The position numbers and the translations under genes are program-made. Below the pieces are notes generated by a model. The model did no database searches. It was not told where the DNA came from and worked only from the letters and a program-made list of their open reading frames with translations. This document shows positions 44,020 through 51,735 of a DNA stretch of 64,000 nucleotides, one piece after another. Each line of letters begins with the position of its first letter. Position 1 is the stretch's first letter. The stretch spans positions 518,840 to 582,839 of the forward strand of contig NZ_LT556049.1 of NCBI RefSeq assembly GCF_900079775.1, given 5' to 3'. This DNA is from Leyella lascolaii (GTDB lineage: Bacteria > Bacteroidota > Bacteroidia > Bacteroidales > Bacteroidaceae).

Positions 44020-44775
44020 ATGAACATAGCATTGATCGGTTACGGCAAGATGGGCCACATGGTAGAGTCCATCGCGAAAGCACGTGGCCACAGTATAGTA
44101 AGCATTATAGACGTTGATAATCTTTCCGACTTTGACAGTGAGGCGTTCGCCTCTGCCGATGTGGCGATAGAGTTCACCAATCCCACCGCCGCCTACGACA
44201 ATTATCTGAGGGCGTTCAGGCACAACGTAAAGGTGGTGAGCGGCTCCACGGGATGGATGAAGGAGCATGGCGACGACGTGCGGCGTCTGTGTACTGAAGG
44301 CGGGCACACCCTTTTCTGGGCAAGCAATTTCTCTGTCGGAGTGGCGATATTCTCTGCCGTGAACAGGTATCTGGCGAAGATAATGAACGGTTTCCCGCAA
44401 TATGACGTGCGTATGAGCGAGACACATCATGTCCATAAGCTCGATGCGCCGTCGGGCACAGCCATCACTCTTGCCGAGGAAATAACCGAACGGCTCGACC
44501 GTAAGAGCGGATGGACGAAGGGACGGCAGCTCCACGCCGACGGCACTGAGGACGGCACGAACGATGTGGACGCCTCGCTGCTTCCCATAGAAAGCCTCCG
44601 TCGCGACGAGGTTCCGGGAATACATTCGGTCATATATGACAGTCTTGCCGACTGCATCACGATAACCCACGACGCCCACTCGCGTGAAGGGTTCGCCCTC
44701 GGGGCTGTCCTTGCGGCGGAATACACCAAAGACCACACAGGTCTTCTCACCACCGCCGACCTGTTCAAGTTCTGA
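44020..44775 (+). CDS. dapB: 4-hydroxy-tetrahydrodipicolinate reductase
   Basis: 251 aa from the ATG at 44020, which starts the fold as MNIALIGYGKMG; an upstream TTG at 43993 lies inside the -7 box and is rejected. DapB reduces HTPA with NAD(P)H in lysine/meso-DAP synthesis. The nucleotide motif GYGKMG, the SGSTGW block (consensus GTTG), the ASNFSVGV segment, the catalytic ETHHVHKLDAPSGTA and the C-terminal SREGFALGAVLAA are all present. It is the first gene of dapB-lepB-wbqC. Confidence 0.96.
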   Translation: MNIALIGYGKMGHMVESIAKARGHSIVSIIDVDNLSDFDSEAFASADVAIEFTNPTAAYDNYLRAFRHNVKVVSGSTGWMKEHGDDVRRLCTEGGHTLFWASNFSVGVAIFSAVNRYLAKIMNGFPQYDVRMSETHHVHKLDAPSGTAITLAEEITERLDRKSGWTKGRQLHADGTEDGTNDVDASLLPIESLRRDEVPGIHSVIYDSLADCITITHDAHSREGFALGAVLAAEYTKDHTGLLTTADLFKF

Positions 44776-44831
44776 TATGGCGGTGCGGAGATGCCATAAT
44801 TATACCAAAACATCAAAACAAATAAGAAGCA

Positions 44832-46280
44832 ATGATTGATAAGGAAAAAGAAAGAATAAACATGAAGGTGCAGTGGATAAAGTTCACTGCCGTTGCCATT
44901 CTTTATCTGCTGTTCCTCTATTGGGTGGGAAGCTGGTGGGGACTGTTGGTCCTTCCGTTCATCTTTGATGTGTATATAACGAAGAAGATACGCTGGCAGT
45001 GGTGGCGGTATGCCGACCGTCCCGTGCGCTTCATCATGTCATGGGTAGACGCTCTTGTCTTTGCTCTCGTGGCGGTATATTTCATCAACCTGTTCTTCTT
45101 TCAGAATTACGTCATCCCTTCAAGCTCTCTCGAGAAATCGCTTCTCACGGGCGACTATCTCTTCGTGAGCAAGATAAGCTACGGTCCGCGCAAGCCGAAC
45201 ACCCCGCTTACCATGCCTCTCACCCAGCATACGCTTCCGGTGCTCAACTGCAAGTCGTACATAGAGTGGCCGCAGTGGGGCTACGACCGTGCGCCGGGAC
45301 TGGGCAAGGTGAAGCTCAACGACATTGTCGTGTTCAACTATCCTGCCGGCGACTCGCTCTGCACAGCCGAACAGTGGCAGGCGCAGGACTTCTATCAGAT
45401 GGTATATTCGTTCGGTCACCAGATATATCAGGAGCAATACCCTGACCCTGTGGACTACAGGAACCTCGACGCAGCGGCACGTCTCAAGTTCTTCGACTAC
45501 ATCTACTCCATCGGCAGACGCTATATCGCGGAGAATCCGCAGCTTTACGGGGAGGTTGCATCGCGTCCGGTGGACCGCCGCGAGAACTATGTGAAGCGTT
45601 GTGTGGGACTTCCCGGACAGACTATACAGATAAAGAACCGCATAGTATATGTGGACGGCAAGCCCAACAAGGAACCCGACAACGTGCAGTACACATATTA
45701 TGTGAAGCTGAAGACATCCTTACCGGATGACCTCATGAAGCAGCTCGGCATCTCGATGGAAGACCTCATGAGTCTCAACGAGCGCGGTTATCTGCCTCTC
45801 ACGGCACGAGCCGCCCGCATACTGAAGTCGCGCCGCGACATCGTAGAGAGCATCACGCTCAACACCGACGCCACCACCGAGGACATATATCCGCTGAACG
45901 GAGCCACGGGATGGACGCGCGACAACTACGGTCCGGTGTGGATACCGAAGAAAGGAGCCACCATCAACCTGACGCTCGACAACATCGCGATATACGAGAG
46001 ACCAATACGTGTGTATGAGGGTCACGACCTTAAGATATCCAACGGCAGCATATACATCGACGGAAAGCTCGCCAAGACCTACACGTTCGGCATGGACTAC
46101 TACTGGATGATGGGCGACAACCGCCACAACTCGCTCGACTCACGCTACTGGGGATTCGTTCCTGAAGACCACATCGTGGGCAAGCCGATATTCATCTGGT
46201 GGTCGAGCGACCCCGACCGTCACGGTCTCGGAGGCATACGGTGGAACCGTCTGTTCCGCTTTGTGGACAATATAAAATAA
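44832..46280 (+). CDS. lepB: Signal peptidase I
   Basis: 482 aa, the long Bacteroidota form with a large insert. It cleaves signal peptides on the periplasmic face of the inner membrane. Two or three N-terminal hydrophobic segments (residues ~12-45 and 68-90) anchor it. The nucleophile Ser lies in IPSSSLEKSL (the usual PSxSM has Leu in place of Met here), the Lys base in RRENYVKRCVGLPG, and box D/E in MGDNRHNSLDSRYWG. Alternative Met codon 11 (44862) could start it. It follows dapB by 56 bases. Confidence 0.95.
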   Translation: MIDKEKERINMKVQWIKFTAVAILYLLFLYWVGSWWGLLVLPFIFDVYITKKIRWQWWRYADRPVRFIMSWVDALVFALVAVYFINLFFFQNYVIPSSSLEKSLLTGDYLFVSKISYGPRKPNTPLTMPLTQHTLPVLNCKSYIEWPQWGYDRAPGLGKVKLNDIVVFNYPAGDSLCTAEQWQAQDFYQMVYSFGHQIYQEQYPDPVDYRNLDAAARLKFFDYIYSIGRRYIAENPQLYGEVASRPVDRRENYVKRCVGLPGQTIQIKNRIVYVDGKPNKEPDNVQYTYYVKLKTSLPDDLMKQLGISMEDLMSLNERGYLPLTARAARILKSRRDIVESITLNTDATTEDIYPLNGATGWTRDNYGPVWIPKKGATINLTLDNIAIYERPIRVYEGHDLKISNGSIYIDGKLAKTYTFGMDYYWMMGDNRHNSLDSRYWGFVPEDHIVGKPIFIWWSSDPDRHGLGGIRWNRLFRFVDNIK

Positions 46281-46312
46281 GGTGGAAGTATTCCAGGGCA
46301 CGTCATCATAAC

Positions 46313-46927
46313 ATGTCGCAGGCATTGCTATCATCAGCTTACTTCGGTCCGGTGCAGTGGTTTCAGAAGCTGCACCGCTATGACCGGTGTCTGATTGAAC
46401 GCTACGACAACTACGTGAAGCAGACCTACCGCAACCGTTGCGTGATAGCCGCGACGGGAGGACCGCAGACCCTTACGGTGCCCATAGAGCGTTATGATGG
46501 CAGCAAATGCCTTATGCGCGACATCCGGATAAGCGACCACGGCGCGTGGCGGCACGTTCACTGGAACGCAATAGTGTCGTCCTACGGCGAGAGTCCGTTT
46601 TTCGACTATTACGCCGACGACATCCTTCCTTTCTTCGAACGCCGTTGGAAGTATCTGTACGATTTCAATCTCGACATAACCCACACCGTATGCTCGCTTC
46701 TCGACATACGTCCTGTCATAGAGCCCACCTCTGACTATATCCGGACAGAAGACGTCGCGGCAGACGATTTCCGCGACGCCATCCGTCCGAAACACCCTTT
46801 GCCTGACGCGACGTTCGAGCCTCGCCCTTACTATCAGGTGTATTCCCGCAAACACGGATTCCTCCCCAACCTCAGCATTCTCGACCTCCTGTTCAACGAA
46901 GGACCTGAAGGCATATTCCTGCTTTGA
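46313..46927 (+). CDS. WbqC family protein
   Basis: 204 aa from the ATG at 46313; the frame is open back into lepB (46199), but the family begins near SSAYFGPVQWF. Typical blocks are visible: YDNYVKQTYRNRC, LTVPIERYDG, HWNAIVSSYGESPFFDYY and the ending LSILDLLFNEGPE. The family is found in glycan-biosynthesis loci and in Bacteroidota next to lepB; its biochemical role is not established to my knowledge. It is the third gene of dapB-lepB-wbqC with a 32-base gap. Confidence 0.88.
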   Translation: MSQALLSSAYFGPVQWFQKLHRYDRCLIERYDNYVKQTYRNRCVIAATGGPQTLTVPIERYDGSKCLMRDIRISDHGAWRHVHWNAIVSSYGESPFFDYYADDILPFFERRWKYLYDFNLDITHTVCSLLDIRPVIEPTSDYIRTEDVAADDFRDAIRPKHPLPDATFEPRPYYQVYSRKHGFLPNLSILDLLFNEGPEGIFLL

Positions 46928-47011
46928 CGTTCAGTTATGTTTTTTTGCACTTTCATTTACATATAAACAATATATGTTAAATGATGGTATGCTGAAAGTG
47001 AGGTTTTCGTA

Positions 47012-47028
47012 TATATTTGTTATCTTTA
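47012..47028 (+). promoter_or_regulatory. Possible promoter of the DUF3332 gene
   Basis: Two overlapping candidates for the -7 box are TATATTTG (47012-47019) and TATCTTTA (47021-47028), 33-49 bases before the start. No well-placed TTTG was found. Confidence 0.4.
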
Positions 47029-47060
47029 CGATACGTTGAACACTAAAACACCATTACAAT

Positions 47061-47612
47061 ATGAAAATCAAGCATTTGAAAGTATCTGCCATTGTCATGA
47101 CCGGGTGTCTGGTGGCAAGTTCGTGTGTCGGCTCTTTCCAGCTCACCCATAAGCTGGCTATGTGGAACACAAGGGCAACCGACACAAAGTTCCTCAATGA
47201 GATAATATTCCTGCTCATCAGCCCCGCCTACGCGGTGTGCGGAGTAGTCGATGCGCTCGTGATAAACTCGATGGAGTTCTGGTCCGGCTCCAATCCTCTT
47301 GCCAAGAACGAGGGCAAGACGCAGAACGTGATGGGGCAGGACGGCAGGTATTATGCCGTCACAACGCTCAAGAACGGGTATGAGATAAAGAAGCCTGACG
47401 GTGAGATAATGAAGTTCCTGTATGACAACAAGACCGATTCGTGGTCGCAGGTTGTCGACGGCAAGACCACGGAGATATTCCGTTTCAACGACGACGGGAC
47501 AATACAGGCGTCCTTGCCCGACGGCGGCAATATCACCGTATCGCCCGACGCGGCAGGTCTTTTCGAGACCCGTATGGCGACAGGAGGCGGCACTTTGTGG
47601 GCGCTGAGGTGA
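47061..47612 (+). CDS. DUF3332 family envelope protein
   Basis: 183 aa, single gene. An N-terminal signal with possible lipidation at Cys22 (VASSC) is followed by SFQLTHKLAMWN and FLNEIIFLLISPAYAVCGVVDALVINSMEFWSG-type pattern (residues ~43-75, key elements SPAYxVC and DxLxxNSxEFWxG), diagnostic of DUF3332. The C-terminal half has repeated short beta strands. Function is unknown. It ends before a long hairpin. Confidence 0.82.
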   Translation: MKIKHLKVSAIVMTGCLVASSCVGSFQLTHKLAMWNTRATDTKFLNEIIFLLISPAYAVCGVVDALVINSMEFWSGSNPLAKNEGKTQNVMGQDGRYYAVTTLKNGYEIKKPDGEIMKFLYDNKTDSWSQVVDGKTTEIFRFNDDGTIQASLPDGGNITVSPDAAGLFETRMATGGGTLWALR

Positions 47613-47641
47613 CAACGGACAGCGAGTAAATAATGAAATAG

Positions 47642-47697
47642 CGGAAGGGACATATCTCCTTGGCGCGGCTTATTGGCCGGGAGATGTGTCCCTTCCG
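47642..47697 (+). terminator. Long hairpin after the DUF3332 gene
   Basis: An 18-bp stem (47642-47659 with 47680-47697, one G-U pair) lies 29 bases past the stop. A T-run follows further on (47719-47727). It separates convergent DUF3332 and helicase genes. Confidence 0.7.
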
Positions 47698-47819
47698 TGT
47701 TCTTATCCCTTCTGTCGGTTTTTTTCTTCCCGTTATGAGATTCCGGTGCGGCAGTCAGGCGATTCGCGTTCTCCGCTTGTCAGCGGCTGTGCGCCGGACT
47801 GTCGCGCGGCATGCGGCTG

Positions 47820-49742
47820 TCATTTCTTGCGCGGGCGGCGGCGTGCCCATCCTTCCTCGCTGAAGTCAGGCTCCTCGCCCACGAGCTTTATGTCGGGATT
47901 GTCGATGAACTGCCTCCAGTCGTCCTTGCGTCCGCTCTCCCTGAACGGCTTCGCGTCAGCCGCCCTGTTGCGTTTCTTCGATTTCTTCTCATATCTGCCG
48001 AAGTCGTCGCGGCTGTCGTCCTTTTTCGTCCGTCTGTCGCTCCGTTTGCGGTCGTCGGCGTCGTTGCATCTCACGGTGCGTCCCCTGTACTGCCTTCCGT
48101 CGAGAGCCCTCATCACCTTCGCCGCGTCCTCCTCCGGCACCTCTATGTATGAGAACTTGCCGAGCAGGTCGATGTGTCCCACCTCCTGGTGTCCGCGCAT
48201 GTTCTTGTTCAGAAACTGCATCACCTCTCCCGGATAGAATCCGTCGTCCTTGCCCAGATTGATGAAAAGCCTGCGGTAGCCGTTCTCCGCCTTTCTCTGT
48301 CCGCGCGTCCTCGCCTTCTTTCCGTCCTTGCGCGCCTCGCCTTTCCTCGCGCGCTCGGTGGAAGGCTTCACTATCTCGGGCGCGTCGGCATAGTAGGCGA
48401 GGAACCGTCCGAACTCCAGACTCACTATCTTCTTCAGTATGTCCTCCTTGTCCACATACTCGAAGTGCCTGTTTATGTCTTCCATGAACGGAGCTATCTC
48501 CTCCTCGTTCACGTCCACCTTCTCTATCTCGTCTATCGCCTTGTAGAGCTGTTTGGTGCATATCTCCTTTGGAGAGGGCAGGTCTCCGTCCACGAAACTC
48601 TTGCCTATGACCTTCTCTATGGCTTTCACCTTGTGGCGTTCGCGTGTGTGTATGATGCTGATAGACGTTCCCTTCTTTCCGGCTCTTCCCGTTCTGCCGC
48701 TGCGGTGGGTGTAGCTCTCGATGTCGTCGGGCAGTCCGTAGTTGATGACGTGCGTCAGGTCGTCCACGTCGAGACCTCGCGCCGCCACGTCGGTAGCCAC
48801 GAGCAGCTGTGTGAGATGCTGTCTGAACTTCTGCATGGTGAGGTCGCGCTGCTGCTGCGAGAGGTCGCCGTGTAGCGACTCCGCGTTATATCCGTCGCGT
48901 ATCAGCTTGTCTGCCACCTCCTGCGTCTCCACCTTCGTGCGGCAGAATATTATGGCGAAGATGCGCGGGTAATAGTCTACTATGCGTTTGAGAGCCAGAT
49001 ATTTGTCCTTGGCGTTCACCATATAGTATATGTGGTTCACGTTTTCCGCCCCCTCGTTGCGCGAGCCCACCACAATCTCCTTGTGGTCGTGGAGATAGTT
49101 GAGGGCTATCTTCTCAATCTCCCTGCTCATTGTCGCCGAGAAGAGCAGCGTGTTGCGGTCTTGCGGAACACCCTCGAATATCTCGTTTATACTGTCCGAG
49201 AAGCCCATGTTGAGCATCTCGTCCGCCTCGTCGAGTACCACGTTCCTCACGTTGTCGAGGTTTGCCGCGCCCCGGTTCATCAGGTCTATGAGCCGTCCGG
49301 GCGTAGCCACTATTATCTGCGCCCCGTGCTTGAGGGCATGTATCTGGTTTATTATGGACGTGCCGCCATACACCGCCACGATGTTTATACCTTTGATATA
49401 CTTGGCGAAACTCTTCAGGTCGTCGGCTATCTGCAGGCACAGCTCGCGTGTGGGACTCAGAATGAGAGCCTGCGTGGTGCGGTCTGAGGCATCGGTGCGT
49501 TGCAGCAGCGGGATGCCGAAAGCGGCGGTCTTGCCTGTTCCGGTCTGTGCGAGGGCTATCACATCGTTACCGTTTCCGAGCAAAAAAGGAATCACTTCTT
49601 CCTGTACAGGCATCGGGTGCTCAAATCCGAGTTCTGTGATGGCGCGGCGTATATCCTCGCTTACGCCCAATTCTTCAAATGTTTTCAATGCTGTTGTATT
49701 TGTGAATGAAATAAGTGGAATGTCCGTGCGATAATGTCGCAC
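47820..49742 (-). CDS. deaD: DEAD-box ATP-dependent RNA helicase (DeaD/CsdA-like)
   Basis: 640 aa from ATG 49742. Most Bacteroidota homologues start MKTFEELG, which here corresponds to a TTG codon at 49688 (622 aa), so the true start may be that TTG. Motifs: AQTGTGKT (I), PTREL (Ia), TPGRLID (Ib), DEADEM (II), SATM (III), IIFCRTKVET (IV) and HRSGRTGRAGK (VI). After the RecA-like domains there is a linker and a DbpA-type RNA-binding domain (FINLGKDDGFYPGEV, near residues 495-570), then a basic low-complexity tail (RRPRKK end). It probably acts in ribosome assembly and cold adaptation. An exact promoter lies upstream at 49776-49806. Confidence 0.94.
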   Translation of the reverse strand: MRHYRTDIPLISFTNTTALKTFEELGVSEDIRRAITELGFEHPMPVQEEVIPFLLGNGNDVIALAQTGTGKTAAFGIPLLQRTDASDRTTQALILSPTRELCLQIADDLKSFAKYIKGINIVAVYGGTSIINQIHALKHGAQIIVATPGRLIDLMNRGAANLDNVRNVVLDEADEMLNMGFSDSINEIFEGVPQDRNTLLFSATMSREIEKIALNYLHDHKEIVVGSRNEGAENVNHIYYMVNAKDKYLALKRIVDYYPRIFAIIFCRTKVETQEVADKLIRDGYNAESLHGDLSQQQRDLTMQKFRQHLTQLLVATDVAARGLDVDDLTHVINYGLPDDIESYTHRSGRTGRAGKKGTSISIIHTRERHKVKAIEKVIGKSFVDGDLPSPKEICTKQLYKAIDEIEKVDVNEEEIAPFMEDINRHFEYVDKEDILKKIVSLEFGRFLAYYADAPEIVKPSTERARKGEARKDGKKARTRGQRKAENGYRRLFINLGKDDGFYPGEVMQFLNKNMRGHQEVGHIDLLGKFSYIEVPEEDAAKVMRALDGRQYRGRTVRCNDADDRKRSDRRTKKDDSRDDFGRYEKKSKKRNRAADAKPFRESGRKDDWRQFIDNPDIKLVGEEPDFSEEGWARRRPRKK

Positions 49743-49775
49743 GTAAGAGTCTGGTCTTTATCCCGAATCCGGCTG

Positions 49776-49806
49776 CAAAGTTAAGACAAAAGAGATATAA
49801 TACAAA
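49776..49806 (-). promoter_or_regulatory. Promoter of the DEAD-box helicase gene
   Basis: The minus strand has TTTG (49803-49806), 19 bases, and TAACTTTG (49776-49783), an exact consensus. The start near 49769 leaves a 27-base leader to ATG 49742 or 81 bases to TTG 49688. Confidence 0.8.
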
Positions 49807-49846
49807 ATTTATTCACTTGTTTTATTGTATATATCAAAATAATTCT

Positions 49847-49854
49847 TATCTTTG
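49847..49854 (+). promoter_or_regulatory. Likely -7 element of the LOG-family gene
   Basis: TATCTTTG matches TAnnTTTG. It diverges from the helicase promoter. A TTTA lies 22 bases upstream in place of TTTG. Transcription near 49861 gives a ~50-base leader to 49913. Confidence 0.55.
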
Positions 49855-49912
49855 TCGCGATGCGTCCATGAGAGGGATGCGGCGACTTCAGACAATCACA
49901 ATAACGGGATTC

Positions 49913-50452
49913 ATGCACATAGGAGTTTTCTGCTCGGCGAACACCGGTATAGACAGCGTTTTTTTCGACCTCACGCGCCGTTTCGGCGAGTGGATCGGAA
50001 GCGAGGGGCACACGCTGGTGTTCGGCGGATGTAATCTCGGACTGATGGAATGTGTGGCTCGCGCGGTGCATGCGTCGGGAGGACTGTGCGTAGGAGCCGT
50101 GCCGTCGATAGTGGAGAAGGGCGGACGCACTTCAGACTTTGTCGATGTGAAGATATTGTGCGACAGTCTGAGCGACCGTAAGGACATAATGCTTGCCAAG
50201 AGCGACGTGCTGGTGGCGTTGCCGGGAGGCGTGGGCACGCTCGACGAGATATTCACCGTCGTCGCCTCAGCGTCGATAGGCTACCACAGCAAGCCTGTCA
50301 TTCTCTACAACATGAAGGGCTTCTGGAATCCGCTTCTCGACATGCTCGCAGCCATGAGAGAGGCAGGCATGATGCGCGACGGCTTCGAGAGACAGTTGCT
50401 CGTGGCGTCCTCGCACGACGAGCTTGTGGAGACGCTCTCGCGCATGGGATGA
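49913..50452 (+). CDS. LOG-family (TIGR00730) Rossmann-fold phosphoribohydrolase
   Basis: 179 aa from ATG 49913, where the family fold begins (MHIGVFCSAN); upstream Met codons at 49868 and 49877 are possible starts. The family signature PGGVGTLDE is at residues 104-112, preceded by the SDVLVAL strand, with the FGGCNLGLM loop near residue 38. Members cleave nucleoside 5'-monophosphates to base and ribose 5-phosphate (often annotated as lysine decarboxylase or cytokinin-activating). It is a single gene, divergent from the helicase. Confidence 0.9.
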   Translation: MHIGVFCSANTGIDSVFFDLTRRFGEWIGSEGHTLVFGGCNLGLMECVARAVHASGGLCVGAVPSIVEKGGRTSDFVDVKILCDSLSDRKDIMLAKSDVLVALPGGVGTLDEIFTVVASASIGYHSKPVILYNMKGFWNPLLDMLAAMREAGMMRDGFERQLLVASSHDELVETLSRMG

Positions 50453-50614
50453 GGATGCCCTGCACTATGCTCCGCGCTCTCAGGGCGGAAAGCCTCCGGC
50501 ATGAGGCATACTGCCGGTCTGCGGATGCTGCGTCAGGATGTTCCAATGTGTCGGGACGCGCATTTCAATACCGCGTTACTGATGAGTTTAATCGCTTGAG
50601 ATATATAATGATAA

Positions 50615-50757
50615 ACCTTTGGATAATAGATTTATTTTTAAATTTATTAGAAACGTAGACAGAAGTGGGCTGTGAAGCCCGATATGGTAATATGATTAGT
50701 AATGTTAATGATCATGTAGAATGTCTGTTGCGCGTGATGCGCAGCAGATGCTTTTTT
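50615..50757 (+). ncRNA. Candidate small RNA
   Basis: An AT-rich island in a GC-rich gene-free spacer. It holds GGGCT-GTGA-AGCCC (near 50668-50681), a 5-bp stem with a tetraloop, then an unstructured AU-rich stretch and a strong rho-independent terminator (50725-50757). No open frame of useful length exists, and no exact -7 box was found (AACCTTTG near 50614 is one mismatch off). The terminator without an upstream gene in ~270 bases is the main argument. Confidence 0.35.
50725..50757 (+). terminator. Rho-independent terminator in the spacer before susC
   Basis: CTGTTGCGC (50725-50733) pairs with GCGCAGCAG (50739-50747), one G-U pair, 5-base loop, followed by ATGCTTTTTTATG. It lies 270 bases past the LOG-family gene, so it either ends that long 3' UTR or a separate small RNA. 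Confidence 0.75.
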
Positions 50758-51735
50758 ATGTCCTGACATGCCGCACTGCCGCCGACGCTGGCGTGTAAAG
50801 CTGTGCCTGACCATGCGTAGCCGCTCACTTTCTGTCCCTCCTCATCCTCACCGCGTGCCGGAGCCGTCCGGCATGGTTTCCGCGTTTGCCTGCGGTGCGG
50901 CGTAACGCATAAGGAGAAGGCGCGTGACCGGATGACGTATGCTTGTCGGAAGACGGATGAATGGCAGACCGTAAGATATGAAAACGGCTATGGCTCCGTG
51001 ATTGCACCTTCGCGACAAAGACACTATCCTATGCGAACAACCGTACAGTCTCTTCTCCATATAAATCCTCTTCCCGCTCATTCTCCGCTCTTCTGCCGCA
51101 AATGCGCCGTTCTCGGGCGTTTCGGCTATCTGCCTGTCATTCAGCCGCTTGCAGTCTTTCGCCTTCCGCCACCGTCTTTTCAGTGTCGCCAAACGGGCTT
51201 TTCCGTCCTGCCATAGAGCCTCTTTCGTGCCGTGGAAGAGCCTTTGCCGCATGCCGGAAGAGCCCGTCAGGCATGCCGGAAGAGCAGTCTGTGCGCTGTG
51301 TCGCATCCTTTTCGTCCTGCCGGTTGGATGAAAACGGAGCCGCCGCGCCTTCTCCGCCATGTCGCGACACCGTGTCCGTGCCTTCTCCGTCTCTCTTTTG
51401 CAGATTTGCATTGTCAAAAATTTTTACTTGGCGTATTCGCTTTCATTCATTTCCGTCGTCCCTCTGCCGCTCCGCAGTTGCGCCATAACGCCTTCACCTT
51501 CTCTTTTTCACGGTTTCACCGCTGTCGGTCCGCTGTCGCGCGCTTATTCCGCATCCACTTTTTTGCAGAGGCTCTGTTTTCATAACACATTGGTTTTCAA
51601 GCGGGTTGTTGCCGTCTTACCGCGCCCGCAATCCACTTTTTGTTTTTGTGCGCTTTTTTATGATTCTTTTAATCGATAAATTTGCGACGGTTAATTCATG
51701 AACGTACCTAAACAAAACAAAACGTGATAATCTGT
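50758..51735. repeat. Gene-free spacer with degenerate CGGAA-N7-TTCCG units
   Basis: No gene is credible here; frames open on either strand translate the repeats or low-complexity sequence. Units of the ~22-bp family lie at ~51170-51300 (GGGCTTTTCCGTC, GAAGAGCCTTTGCCGC, CCGGAAGAGCCCG, CCGGAAGAGCAG). The spacer ends with the susC promoter. No HTCS, ECF sigma or SusR-like regulator is present. Confidence 0.55.
51677..51684 (+). promoter_or_regulatory. Likely -7 element for the SusCD operon
   Basis: TAAATTTG is an exact TAnnTTTG, 51 bases before the susC ATG. At the -33 position there is only TTTT, so the promoter may be weak without an activator. Confidence 0.5.

Noticed and set aside
50758..51735. 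A regulator gene for the SusCD locus
   Set aside because: No helix-turn-helix, sensor or sigma-like frame is seen; open frames translate repeat units.
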